Assembly: GCA_050174775.1 (NCBI GenBank)
Contig: JBFXJP010000002.1
Coordinates: 124,001-188,000 of the forward strand
Direction of reading: 5' to 3'
Length of the DNA stretch: 64,000 bases
Source of the DNA: CAYPGJ01 sp050174775
GTDB taxonomy: Bacteria > Planctomycetota > Phycisphaerae > Phycisphaerales > UBA1924
Position numbers and translations under genes: made by a program. Shown here piece after piece: positions 1 to 11,857 of the stretch; within the stretch, counting starts at the first letter, position 1; every line of letters starts with the position of its first letter. A model generated the notes under the pieces. It was given only the letters and a program-made list of their open reading frames with translations, had not been told where the DNA came from and ran no database searches.

Positions 1-310
1 CGCCATCGAAAACCTCGTCGACCAGGCCGGAGGCGAAGCCAAGAGCATCCTCGTCCAGGCCCGCGCAGACCGCTGGGAGAAGCACATGTCCCAGCGCGGC
101 CTCGCGGCCCGCCACGCCGGACGCTCCGCCGCCTACCACGCGGCGCCGGCCGTCTACAAAGCCTCCCTCTACTTCGACGCGCTCGCCGACCTCGCCTCCA
201 ACGCCCGCGTCTACATCTCCGCCTTCGGCGACTCCCACATCCGACTGAACCTCGAGGACGTCCAGGACGCCTCCGCCATCCCCGATCCCATCAAGCCAAA
301 GGAGCAGTGA
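1..310 (+). CDS. SPFH-domain (HflK-like) protein, C-terminal end only
   Basis: The reading frame is open from base 2, giving the last 102 residues of a protein cut off by the window edge. The visible part is an Ala/Gln/Glu/Arg-rich coiled coil followed by the segment APAVYKASLYFDAL, which resembles the end of HflK/stomatin-type SPFH proteins. These form membrane-bound oligomeric rings or scaffolds that often control proteases or membrane microdomains. Its TGA overlaps the GTG start of the next gene by four bases, so the two are probably translationally coupled. The neighbours are two further SPFH proteins, which supports the call. The N-terminal membrane anchor lies outside the window. Confidence 0.75.
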   Translation, partial: AIENLVDQAGGEAKSILVQARADRWEKHMSQRGLAARHAGRSAAYHAAPAVYKASLYFDALADLASNARVYISAFGDSHIRLNLEDVQDASAIPDPIKPKEQ

Positions 311-1338
311 TCGCCGTGCGATCCACCTTCCTGTTTCTCATCACCGCGCTCATCGTCCTCGGCTTCGTCGCCTTCTGGTCGACGTACTCCGTCCGTTTCA
401 CCGAGGTCGCCGTCGTCACCACCTTCGGCAAAGCCGGCGACGCAGCCGTCCGCAACGCCGAGGGCGACGAGTCAGGCATCTACCTGAAGTGGCCCTACCC
501 CGTGCAGTCCGTCACCAAGTACGACACGCGCGTCCGCGTCCTCCAGACCCGCTCCGAAACCCAGCTCACGCGCGACCAGGCCCAGATCGTCGTCGAGTCC
601 TTCCTGGCCTGGCGCATCGCCGACCCCCTCGTCTTCTTCCAGCGCTACAGCGCCCAGGGGCCCGCCGCGCGCGACCACTTCCGCGCCGCAGAGCGCACCC
701 TCGAATCCCTCCTCCGCTCCGCCATGGCCGAGGTGTCCGCCTACGAGCTCAAGGACCTCTTCAACCCCACCGCCGGCTCGTCCAAGCTGAGCGACCTCGA
801 AGCCGCCCTGCTCCGCAGGCTCTCCGCCGCGGGCGGCGAGGGACGCACGCTCGCCGACTTCGGCGTCGTCCCCGTCCAGGTCGGTGTCTCCCGCGTCGTG
901 CTCCCCCAGGAAACCACCCGTGCCGTCTACGAGCGCATGCGCGCCGCCCGCGAATCCATCGCGGCCGAAGCGCAGAGCCAGGGCGAGTCTCGCGCCTCCA
1001 CCATCAAGAGCGAGGCCGAGTCCGCCGCGCGACGCATCCTCGCCTTCGCAGACCGCCGCGCACAGGAAATCCGCAACGAGGGCGACCGCGAAGCCGCACG
1101 CTACCTCGGCTCCTTCTCCGAAGACCCCGAACTCGCCATCTTCCTCAAGAACCTCGAGTTCATGCGTCTCGGCCTCGGCAAACGCGCCACTCTCGTCCTC
1201 CCCACCACAGACTTCGGGCTCCGCCTCTTCGATCCCCGTGTCATCTCTGACGCGCAAGGCGTGCCCGCGCTCAGCGAGCCTCGCCCCCGCCAGCCCCAGT
1301 CCTCCGTCAACCCCGTCAACGAGCCGTCACCCCGATGA
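307..1338 (+). CDS. SPFH-domain membrane protein, HflC-like
   Basis: This is a 343-residue protein with one N-terminal membrane helix (about residues 7-26) and then an SPFH/Band 7 domain starting near VRFTEVAVVTTFGKAGD and running to about residue 215. A long Ala/Glu/Arg coiled coil (about 215-270) and a tail with FLKNLEFMRLGLGK follow. That order is the HflC arrangement. HflC with HflK forms a periplasm-facing cage around the FtsH protease in proteobacteria; here the partner may be the neighbouring exporter instead (inference). GTG is the start, overlapping the upstream stop as GTGA. The 3' end overlaps the next gene as ATGA. No ribosome-binding site is apparent, as expected for a coupled gene. 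Confidence 0.8.
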   Translation: MIAVRSTFLFLITALIVLGFVAFWSTYSVRFTEVAVVTTFGKAGDAAVRNAEGDESGIYLKWPYPVQSVTKYDTRVRVLQTRSETQLTRDQAQIVVESFLAWRIADPLVFFQRYSAQGPAARDHFRAAERTLESLLRSAMAEVSAYELKDLFNPTAGSSKLSDLEAALLRRLSAAGGEGRTLADFGVVPVQVGVSRVVLPQETTRAVYERMRAARESIAAEAQSQGESRASTIKSEAESAARRILAFADRRAQEIRNEGDREAARYLGSFSEDPELAIFLKNLEFMRLGLGKRATLVLPTTDFGLRLFDPRVISDAQGVPALSEPRPRQPQSSVNPVNEPSPR

Positions 1339-2903
1339 CACTCCCCCCCGACCAGAACAACCCGCTCGACCTCCCGCAGGAGAACGAGCCCTCCGCGCCG
1401 CGCCGTGCCGCCTCCATCACGCTCACCTCGCGTGACTCCAGCGCCGCGTCCGACGCCCTCTCTCTCGACCCCGCGCAGCGCTCCCTCGCGGAAGCCCTCC
1501 GCATCACCTTCCTCCTCCTCCAGGCCGGCATGGCCGTCCTCATCGTCCTCTTCCTCGTCTCCGGCGCCCGCAAGGTCAACGAGGCCGAGCGAGGCGTGCG
1601 ACTCACCTTCGGACGCATCGTCTCCCAGGACATCGGCCCCGGCCTCCACTTCTCCTGGCCCTTCCCCGTCGGCGAGTTCCTCACCGTCCAGACAGGACAG
1701 CAGTCCCTCGAACTCAAGAAGTCCTTCTGGTTCAACCTGTCCGCCCGGCAAGAAAACCTGCCGATCGACAAGCTCCCTCAATCCATCGGCAACGTCGGAC
1801 TCGTCCCCGGCGTCGACGGCTCTCTCGTCACCGGCGACGGCAACCTCATCCACGCGCAGTTCACCGTCCTCTACCGCCGTGACGACCCTTCCTCCTACCT
1901 GAAGAACGTCTACACGCCCGACGAGGAAACCCTCGTACGCGTCGCCGTCGAGCGAGCCGTCGTCCGCGTCATCGCGGAAACGCCTATCGACGCGCTCCTC
2001 CAGCAAGGCGCCTCGCTCGTCCCCGCGCCCACCGCCCCACAACCCACCGAAACAACGACCGCAACCGAGCCCGCTGCGAGCGCCGACCCCACCTCACCAG
2101 AGCCCGCGCCCGCCGTAGCCGCGCCCGCAGCTCCCGCCCAGCCCGACGCGCCCGTGCTCGCCGGCGAGAGCCTCCTTACCGGGCGCATCCGCTCCATCGC
2201 GCAGGCCACGCTCGACCTCGCGCAAAGCGGCATCCGAATCGACCAGATCGCCCTCCGACAACTCATCCCACCCATCCCGACCCGCGAAGCCTTCGCCAAC
2301 GTTCAGTCCGCTGTCGCCGCCGCCGCCAAGGCCGTCGAAGACGCCGAGAAGGAATCCCGCGAGCGCCTCAACCGCGTCGCAGGCCAGGCCAATCAGATCC
2401 TCCTCGACCGCATCGACGCCTACGAGGACGCGCTCGCCCGCAAGGACAACGAGCGCGCCGAAGGCATCCTTGCCGACATCGACCGCCTCCTCGAAGGCCA
2501 GCCCGTCGACATCGACGGCCGCCGGTACGACCGCGTGGTCGCGGGCGAAGCCTCCAACCGCATCTCCTCCGCGCGCCAGTACCGCACCGAGATCGTCTCC
2601 ACGTCGCGCTCCGACGTCGAGCGCTTCCGCGCCAAGCTCGAGCAGTTCCGCGAGAACCCAGCCCTCCTCGTCTCGCGCGAGTGGGCGGACGCCTACATCG
2701 ACTTCCTCTCCAACCCGCTCACCTCCGTCATGCTCCTCCCGCCGGGCGCCGACCTCGAGCTCCTCCTCAACCAGGACCCGCAGTTCGCCCGCGACCTCGA
2801 GTCCGCGCGCAACAAGGCCGAGATCACCGCCACCGTCAACCGCATCGAACGCGAGAAAGCCCGCCGACGCGAAGCGTGGGACACGCACGGAGACTCACAT
2901 TGA
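1335..2903 (+). CDS. SPFH-domain membrane protein, HflK-like with a low-complexity insert
   Basis: This 522-residue protein has a polar N-terminal tail (about 1-55), one membrane helix (about 57-76) and an SPFH domain beginning VNEAERGVRLTFGRIV with the HflK-like stretch GPGLHFSWPFP. A Pro/Thr/Ala/Glu-rich insert of about 45 residues (roughly 230-275) interrupts the SPFH domain. A coiled coil (about 320-460) follows. It is the third SPFH protein in a row. HflK and HflC normally occur as one pair, so a trio is unusual. The start ATG overlaps the previous stop (ATGA), and its own TGA overlaps a TTG start of the ATPase gene (TTGA). Membership in the SPFH family is clear; identity with HflK itself is not. 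Confidence 0.78.
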   Translation: MTLPPDQNNPLDLPQENEPSAPRRAASITLTSRDSSAASDALSLDPAQRSLAEALRITFLLLQAGMAVLIVLFLVSGARKVNEAERGVRLTFGRIVSQDIGPGLHFSWPFPVGEFLTVQTGQQSLELKKSFWFNLSARQENLPIDKLPQSIGNVGLVPGVDGSLVTGDGNLIHAQFTVLYRRDDPSSYLKNVYTPDEETLVRVAVERAVVRVIAETPIDALLQQGASLVPAPTAPQPTETTTATEPAASADPTSPEPAPAVAAPAAPAQPDAPVLAGESLLTGRIRSIAQATLDLAQSGIRIDQIALRQLIPPIPTREAFANVQSAVAAAAKAVEDAEKESRERLNRVAGQANQILLDRIDAYEDALARKDNERAEGILADIDRLLEGQPVDIDGRRYDRVVAGEASNRISSARQYRTEIVSTSRSDVERFRAKLEQFRENPALLVSREWADAYIDFLSNPLTSVMLLPPGADLELLLNQDPQFARDLESARNKAEITATVNRIEREKARRREAWDTHGDSH

Positions 2904-4123
2904 CCCGCGCGTCCGCGGCCATCGCGCGCACGCGCCCACGCGCCTCCTCCGACGCCCCCGTCGTCGCGGCCCAGGCCCTCACCAAGGTCTTCCGTGACTT
3001 CTGGCTCCGGCCACGCGCTCGCGCCGTCGACAACATCGACATCACCGTCCACCGCGGCGAGATCTTCGGCCTCCTGGGCCCCAACGGGTCCGGCAAGTCC
3101 ACCACCATCAAGCTCATCCTGGGCCTGCTCCGCAAGACCTCCGGCCGACTCGCCGTCTTCGGCAAACTCCCCACCGACGTCGCCATCAAAAAGCGCATCG
3201 GATACCTCCCCGAAGAGTCCTACTTCTACCCCTTCCTCAACGCGCGCGAAACACTCGACTACTACGCCCGTCTCTTCGAACTCGATCACCGCGCACGCGA
3301 GCGACGCATCGACGAGCTCCTCGAGATGGTCGGCCTCACCGCAGTTCAGCATCGCCAGATCCACGAGTACTCCAAGGGCATGCAGCGACGCATCGGCATC
3401 GCGCAGGCCCTCATCAACGACCCCGAGTTCCTCATCCTCGACGAGCCCACCTCAGGCCTCGATCCCCTCGGCTCGCGACAGGTCAAGGACCTCATCCTCG
3501 ACCTCGGACGCCGCGGCAAAACCATCCTCCTCTCCTCACACCTCCTCGCAGACGTCGAAGACTGCGTCGACCGTCTCGTGATCCTCTACGGCGGAAAGAT
3601 CCGCGCCGAGGGCACCCCCGACTCTCTCCTTACGTCGCAAGACCGCACCATCATCGAGACCGACGCGCTCGACCCCGACACCATCTCAGCCGTCGATGAG
3701 CTCATCCGCCGCCGCACCGGCCAAGCCGTCCAGCGCATCGACAAGCCCCGCCAGCGTCTCGAAGACCTCTTCCTCGAGATCGTCGACCGCGCCCGCGCCG
3801 AACGCGTCGAGACCTCCGGCGCCGCCGCCGGCGGCCCCACCGCGGCCTTCCTCCGAGGCGACGAAGACCAGGACGGCGACGCCGTCATCAGCCGTCTCCT
3901 CGAGCCCGAGCGCGAAACCGCGCCCGCGCCGCAGCCCGCCGCGCCCCAACCCGCCAGGCCCGACGAGAACGTCATCGAGAAGCTCGTCGAGCAGCCCAAG
4001 CCCTACCCCGAGCCGCGCGACCGCGCCCCGCGCGAGCCCGCGCCCGACGTCGACCGCTCCGTCATCGACGCGCTCACCGACGACCGTCCGGACGCCCCGC
4101 CCTCCAAGGGCAAGACCCCGTGA
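2900..4123 (+). CDS. ABC transporter ATP-binding protein (ABC-2 exporter type)
   Basis: This 407-residue ATPase energises an exporter, presumably with the permease encoded next. Walker A is GPNGSGKST at residues 60-68, the signature is YSKGMQRRIGIAQAL, and Walker B is FLILDEPTSGLDP, followed by an H-loop in LLSSHLL. The ATPase domain ends near residue 300. About 100 residues of Pro/Glu/Asp-rich tail follow, not part of the usual fold. The frame is open further upstream, but a TTG at 2900 overlapping the upstream stop (TTGA) matches the coupling seen through the operon and begins just before the domain, so it was chosen. Its stop overlaps the permease start as GTGA. Substrate unknown. Confidence 0.85.
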   Translation: MTRASAAIARTRPRASSDAPVVAAQALTKVFRDFWLRPRARAVDNIDITVHRGEIFGLLGPNGSGKSTTIKLILGLLRKTSGRLAVFGKLPTDVAIKKRIGYLPEESYFYPFLNARETLDYYARLFELDHRARERRIDELLEMVGLTAVQHRQIHEYSKGMQRRIGIAQALINDPEFLILDEPTSGLDPLGSRQVKDLILDLGRRGKTILLSSHLLADVEDCVDRLVILYGGKIRAEGTPDSLLTSQDRTIIETDALDPDTISAVDELIRRRTGQAVQRIDKPRQRLEDLFLEIVDRARAERVETSGAAAGGPTAAFLRGDEDQDGDAVISRLLEPERETAPAPQPAAPQPARPDENVIEKLVEQPKPYPEPRDRAPREPAPDVDRSVIDALTDDRPDAPPSKGKTP

Positions 4124-6111
4124 ACGTCCGAGCGCTGCTCACACGCCTCAACGTCCTCCAGCGATCGCGCCGCTACAAGCTCGTCGCCAGCTCCCTCGTC
4201 CTCGCGATCGCACTCATCGCCTTCATCGCCTGGGTCATCGCCGTCAACGCCCCCGACTCCGCCGCGGCCACGCAAGCCGCCGTCGAACGCGCCGCTGAGC
4301 AGCAGACACAAGCCCTCGCAGCACAGGCCCGCGCTCGCGGCTTCGGGGGCGACTCCATCATCTCCGCCGTCCTCCGCTCTCCAAGCCCCATCGTCCCCGC
4401 CGCCGTCGCGATCCTCCTCCTCTCCGCCATCACCCTCGCCGCCATCTGGCTCGGCATCTCCCTCTCCCTCCTCGCCATCGCCGCTCTCGCCGCCGCCGTC
4501 TCCACGCCACTCCTCCTCTTCCCGGCCTCCCGATCCCTCGGCCAGATGGCCCTCGCCGCCTCCGCCCTCGCCGCCGCCTTCACCGTCCTTCTCCAGGCCC
4601 TCCGCGCGCTCCTCTCCCTCTCCAACCCCGTCAACGCCATCGCCCGCAACGTCCTCGCCGAAGCCGCGCGCCTCAAAATCAGCGTCATCTTCATCGTCAT
4701 GCTCGTCTTTCTCCTCGTCGCGCTTCCCTTCCTCCTCGACGAGCAACAACCACTCCGCTACCGCATCCAGACCTTCCTGCAGTACTCAACCGCAGGCTCC
4801 TACTGGGTCCTCGCCCTCCTCACCGCCCTCTTCTCTGTCGCCACCGTCGCCTTCGAGCAGCGGGACCGCGTCATCTGGCAGACGATGACCAAGCCCGTCT
4901 CACCCGCGCGCTACGTTCTCGGCAAGTGGCTCGGCATCTGCGCACTCAACGCCGCACTCCTCACCGTCGCCGCCTCCGGCATCTTCCTCTTCACCCAATA
5001 CCTCCGCGCACAACCCGCCGTCGGCGAAGTCAGCGCGTTCGTCGCGGCCGACGGCTCCGGACCCGTCTCCGAAGACCGCCGACTCCTCGAATCACAGGTC
5101 CTCGTCGCGCGCCGCGTCGCCATCATCTCCCTCAACGAAGCCTTCCGCCCCGAAGAGCTCGAACGCGAGACCGAAGCCCGCTATCAGGAGTTCCTCGCGC
5201 AGAACCCCGGCGCTCCAACCCTCTCCCAGACCCGCAACGTCTTCCGCAGGCAGGCCCTCGAGGAGCTCCTCCAGCAGCACCGCACCATCGAGCCGGGCGA
5301 GGCCCGCGAATTCGTCTTCAGCGGCCTCCGCGAGCTCCGCTCCTCAGGCAGGCCCTTCACCCTCCGATACTCCTTCAACTCCGGGTCCAACAACCCCTCC
5401 ACCCTCTACCGCGTCACCTTCGTCATCGGAAACCTCGTCGCCTTCACGCGCCAGGCCGCGCTCAGCACCGCACAAACCGTCACCATCCCCGACGACCTCC
5501 TCCCGCGCACGCTCCCCATCGAGCAGCGGGAGGCCGAGCGCCGGCAGATGCTCTCCGACGTCATCGACGAGCAGGGCCGCCTCTCCATCCAGATCATCAA
5601 CGGCGATCCCCAACTCAACCTCCCCAACCAGTTCCCCATGACCTTCCCCCCCGACGGCCTCCAGATCCTCTACGTCGACGGGTCCTACGAGACCAACTTC
5701 TTCCGCGTCGCCCTCATCCTCTGGTGCAAGCTCGCCCTCATCGCCGCCATCGGCGTCGCCGCCGGAACCTTCCTCGCCTTCCCCGTCGCCTCCCTCACCA
5801 CCCTCGCCTCACTCTTCATCCTCGAATCCTCCGCATTCCTCCGCGACTCCCTCGAGGACTACCAGTCCGTCACCGAGGAGGGCCTCGACATCATCGCCTT
5901 CCTCGCGCGACTCATAGCCGTCCCCATCAACCTCCTCGTCGGCTGGTACGCCGATCTCACACCCACCTCCAGCCTCGCCGACGGCATCATGGTCCCCTGG
6001 GCGCACCTCATCCGCGCCGCCATCCTCCTCGCCGCCGTCGCCGCCGCCGCCCTCACACTCGGCTGGCTCGTCTTCCGCAAACGCGAACTCGCCACCTACT
6101 CCGGCAAATAA
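4120..6111 (+). CDS. ABC-2 type transporter permease
   Basis: This 663-residue integral membrane protein has a helix at about 21-42, a cluster of helices between about 90 and 290, a large soluble stretch of roughly 240 residues (about 290-525), and a second helix cluster to the C-terminus. It ends with the FRKRELATY-type tail common in ABC-2/Gld-type permeases. The motif ATVAFEQRDRVIWQTMTKPVSPARYVLGKW resembles the conserved region of such permeases near the third helix of the domain. The GTG start overlaps the ATPase stop, so ATPase and permease are made together. The large soluble domain is probably extracytoplasmic. The cargo cannot be deduced. Confidence 0.82.
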   Translation: MNVRALLTRLNVLQRSRRYKLVASSLVLAIALIAFIAWVIAVNAPDSAAATQAAVERAAEQQTQALAAQARARGFGGDSIISAVLRSPSPIVPAAVAILLLSAITLAAIWLGISLSLLAIAALAAAVSTPLLLFPASRSLGQMALAASALAAAFTVLLQALRALLSLSNPVNAIARNVLAEAARLKISVIFIVMLVFLLVALPFLLDEQQPLRYRIQTFLQYSTAGSYWVLALLTALFSVATVAFEQRDRVIWQTMTKPVSPARYVLGKWLGICALNAALLTVAASGIFLFTQYLRAQPAVGEVSAFVAADGSGPVSEDRRLLESQVLVARRVAIISLNEAFRPEELERETEARYQEFLAQNPGAPTLSQTRNVFRRQALEELLQQHRTIEPGEAREFVFSGLRELRSSGRPFTLRYSFNSGSNNPSTLYRVTFVIGNLVAFTRQAALSTAQTVTIPDDLLPRTLPIEQREAERRQMLSDVIDEQGRLSIQIINGDPQLNLPNQFPMTFPPDGLQILYVDGSYETNFFRVALILWCKLALIAAIGVAAGTFLAFPVASLTTLASLFILESSAFLRDSLEDYQSVTEEGLDIIAFLARLIAVPINLLVGWYADLTPTSSLADGIMVPWAHLIRAAILLAAVAAAALTLGWLVFRKRELATYSGK

Positions 6112-6124
6112 CCAATACACCCAC

Positions 6125-8062
6125 ATGACCTCCTCACGGACCATCCACCTCATCTGCTCAGCCGCGATCATCGCGGCCATCGTCGCCTCCTCCTGGTTCG
6201 CCACCGCCATCACCGCGCAGGCCGGCCGCGCACAACTCGTCTACGCAGACCGGCCCGAGGAAGGCGATCCGCCCGAAGTCGCCGTCGGCATCGCCCTAGG
6301 CGCCTTCCGAGGCCTCTTCGTCAACATCCTCTGGCTCCGCGCCAACAAGCTCAAGGAAGAAGGAAAGTTCTACGAGTCCATCGAGCTCGCACGCACCATC
6401 ACCCGCCTCCAGCCCCGCTTCCCCAGAGTCTGGATCTTCCAGGCCTGGAACATGGCCTACAACATCTCCGTCGCCACCAACCGCGCCGAAGACCGCTGGA
6501 TGTGGGTCAAAGCCGGCATCGACCTCCTCCGCCGCCACGCCATCCCCGCCAACCCCTCCGAGCCCGTCATCCAGCGCGAACTCGCCTGGATCTACAACCA
6601 CAAAATCCAGGGCATCACCGACGACGCCAACCAGTACTACAAGCGACGCATCGCCGAGGAATGGACCATCGCGCTCGGCAAGCCCCCACCGCGCCCCGCC
6701 GACACCGAAGAAGCCAAGCGCATCTTCGCCGAGTGGATCCGCCTCTACGAAGCCGCTCCAGACACCATCGAGGAAGCCATCGCCAAAGAGCCCGCGCTGG
6801 CCACCCTCATCGACCGCATCGACAAAGAGACCAAGGTCCCCCTCGACTTCAAGCTCCTCCGCACCCTCGAGCTCTACACCGCGCTCTCCGAGTCCTGGGC
6901 CGCGCACGCAGGTCTCGTCGATCTCTCCCCCGAAAACCGCAACGATGCGCTCCTCGCCCTCATGGCCGAGCAGGAATTCCGCCCCGCGTGGGAGCTCCTC
7001 ATCCGCCACCTCCGCAAGCGCTACGTCACCGACGAAGCCAACCTCGAACTCCCTCGCATGATCCGCTACACGGAGAAGTACGGCCCCCTCGACTGGCGCC
7101 ACCCCTCCACCCACGCCCTCTACTGGTCCCTCCGTGCCTCCGAAACCGGCCGCGCACGCCTCTCCGACGCCGAGTTCGACCTCATCAACACCGACCGCAT
7201 CGCCCTCCACGCCGTTCAGGAACTCGCGCGCTGGGGCGACCTCTACTACGACCTCCTCGACGACTCCACCTACATCGCTCTCCCCTCCGCCGACTTCATC
7301 CCCCTCTACGGCCAACTCCTCGAGGAATTCCAGCGACGAGGCTCCTTCTTCGAAGACCAGGCCCGCGTCTTCACCACCTTCGCCCTCGGCTACGAGAACT
7401 TCCTCCGAGACGCCATCCGCTTCTTCTTCCGCTCCGGCGACCTCGTCAAAGCCCAGCACTACTTCGACACACTCCGCAACTGGCCCGGCCTCAACCTCAA
7501 CGCCACCCCCGATCTCCTCGCCGACTTCTCCCTCCCCATCGACGAGTTCGTCAAGAAAGACCTCCAGGACCGCATCTCCTCACCACAGGTCGCCATCCAG
7601 GAACTCGACGGCGCCATCACCTCCGCATACCTCCGAGGCGCGCTCCGCGGCAACCGCACCGTCTTCGACGCCCAGATGAACTACGCCCGCTTCGTCCACC
7701 GGACCTACATGGAAGACCAGCTCCGTCAAACCCCCTCCGGCGGAGAGCGCGAACGCACCGAGTTCTTCCCCAGAGACTTCAACGACGCCGTCGCCCAATC
7801 CCTCACCGGCCTCCTCCTCTTCGGCCGGCTCGGCCTCCAGGACCAGGCCACCCTCTACCGTCGCGCCCCCGACGCCATCCAGAAAGCCGTCTACGACCAG
7901 CTCGTCGACGCACTCACCAAAACCGGCGGCCTCACCCTCGCCCAGTTCCGCCAATGGTTCCCCGAGCCCCCCGACATGGAGCAATACCGAAAGCTCCGCG
8001 ACCTCCAGCGACAAACCGACAACCGAAGCCGCAAGGACCAACTCCAGGTCGCCCCCAACTAA
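6125..8062 (+). CDS. Membrane-anchored alpha-helical (TPR-like) conserved hypothetical
   Basis: This 645-residue protein has an N-terminal hydrophobic segment (about 7-30) that is either an uncleaved anchor or a signal peptide. The rest is long and helical. The stretch FRGLFVNILWLRANKLKEEGKFYESIELARTITRLQPRFPRVW has the spacing of TPR-like repeats. No enzymatic motif was recognised. The gene starts 13 bp after the permease stop and is the last member of the SPFH/exporter operon, so its protein may be an envelope partner of that exporter. This is an inference from position only. Comparable proteins occur next to ABC-2 permeases in planctomycetes, from general recollection rather than a search. 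Confidence 0.65.
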   Translation: MTSSRTIHLICSAAIIAAIVASSWFATAITAQAGRAQLVYADRPEEGDPPEVAVGIALGAFRGLFVNILWLRANKLKEEGKFYESIELARTITRLQPRFPRVWIFQAWNMAYNISVATNRAEDRWMWVKAGIDLLRRHAIPANPSEPVIQRELAWIYNHKIQGITDDANQYYKRRIAEEWTIALGKPPPRPADTEEAKRIFAEWIRLYEAAPDTIEEAIAKEPALATLIDRIDKETKVPLDFKLLRTLELYTALSESWAAHAGLVDLSPENRNDALLALMAEQEFRPAWELLIRHLRKRYVTDEANLELPRMIRYTEKYGPLDWRHPSTHALYWSLRASETGRARLSDAEFDLINTDRIALHAVQELARWGDLYYDLLDDSTYIALPSADFIPLYGQLLEEFQRRGSFFEDQARVFTTFALGYENFLRDAIRFFFRSGDLVKAQHYFDTLRNWPGLNLNATPDLLADFSLPIDEFVKKDLQDRISSPQVAIQELDGAITSAYLRGALRGNRTVFDAQMNYARFVHRTYMEDQLRQTPSGGERERTEFFPRDFNDAVAQSLTGLLLFGRLGLQDQATLYRRAPDAIQKAVYDQLVDALTKTGGLTLAQFRQWFPEPPDMEQYRKLRDLQRQTDNRSRKDQLQVAPN

Positions 8063-8100
8063 ACCCCGCGCCCTCCCCGCGCGCCTTTACACTCACCCGC

Positions 8101-8823
8101 ATGACCACCACCTACCCACTCGCCCGCACGGACGACGGTCTCGCCGTCCAGCTCCCCTCCGGCCTTCTCCACCTCCGCCACATCCTTGCCGTCGGCCGCA
8201 ACTACGCCGAGCACGCCAAAGAGCTCGGCAACAAAACCGAAGACCGCCCCCTCATCTTCACCAAGTCCTACTCCAGCGCCATCCCCCACAACGAAACCAT
8301 CCGCATCCCCAAAGCCTGCGCCGACCGCGAGCAGGTCGACTTCGAGGGGGAACTCGCCCTCATCCTCGCGCGCCCCGCGTGCAACGTCCCCGAATCCGAA
8401 TCGCTCTCCTATGTCCTGGGATACTGCTGCGCCAATGACGTCTCCGCGCGCTGGTGGCAGAAGGAAGGCTCCGGCGGTCAGTTCTTCCGTGGCAAGTCCT
8501 TCGACACCTTCTGCCCCCTCGGCCCACACGTCACGCCCGCCTCCTCCGTCCCCGACCCCCACAACCTCCACCTCACCACGCGCGTCAACGGCGAGACCAT
8601 GCAGTCCGCCCCCACCTCCGACATGCTCTTCACCATCCCCTTCCTCATTGCCGAGCTCTCCCGCTCCACCACACTCCCCGCCGGAACCGTCATCCTCACC
8701 GGCACACCCTCAGGAGTCGGCGCCGGCCGCAAACCCCCGCGCTTCCTCCAACCCGCCGACACCGTCGAAGTCGAAATCTCCTCCCTCGGCGTCCTCCGCA
8801 ACCCCGTAGCGCTCGAAGCCTGA
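8101..8823 (+). CDS. Fumarylacetoacetate hydrolase family protein
   Basis: This 240-residue protein matches the compact FAH/FAHD1-like fold: VGRNYAEHAKELG near the start, then the metal-binding segment VDFEGELALI, then CANDVSARWWQ, GKSFDTFCPLGP and a C-terminal TGTPSGVG motif. Family members are Mg/Mn-dependent hydrolases, decarboxylases or isomerases of small keto acids such as acylpyruvates or oxaloacetate. The length is normal for FAHD1-type enzymes. The ATG at 8101 is 38 bp after the previous gene and begins just before the conserved region. The exact substrate is not determinable from sequence. Confidence 0.85.
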   Translation: MTTTYPLARTDDGLAVQLPSGLLHLRHILAVGRNYAEHAKELGNKTEDRPLIFTKSYSSAIPHNETIRIPKACADREQVDFEGELALILARPACNVPESESLSYVLGYCCANDVSARWWQKEGSGGQFFRGKSFDTFCPLGPHVTPASSVPDPHNLHLTTRVNGETMQSAPTSDMLFTIPFLIAELSRSTTLPAGTVILTGTPSGVGAGRKPPRFLQPADTVEVEISSLGVLRNPVALEA

Positions 8824-8862
8824 TCTTCACACACATCGCGCCTGACGTGCGATCTACTCTCT

Positions 8863-8911
8863 GCCTCGTGCCTCGTGCCTCGTGCCTCGTGCCTCGTGCC
8901 TCGTGCCTCGT
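8863..8911 (+). repeat. Seven tandem copies of a 7-bp unit (GCCTCGT)
   Basis: Seven perfect, contiguous copies of GCCTCGT lie in the gap between the FAH-family gene and alaS, ending about 40 bp before the alaS start. A perfect heptamer array this long is prone to slipped-strand copy-number change. Its position fits the alaS 5' leader or promoter rather than coding sequence. Confidence 0.95.
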
Positions 8912-8952
8912 GCCCTTCCTCTTCTCCCCTTCCCCTACAATCCGCCCCTCCC

Positions 8953-11841
<2,889 letters not shown>

Positions 11842-11857
11842 TCTCCGCGCCCGCCCC

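Noticed and set aside
472..1257. Antisense frames opposite the SPFH, sensor kinase, uvrA and ileS genes
   Set aside because: High-GC coding DNA leaves opposite-strand frames open. These have no family similarity, and the sense genes are clear.
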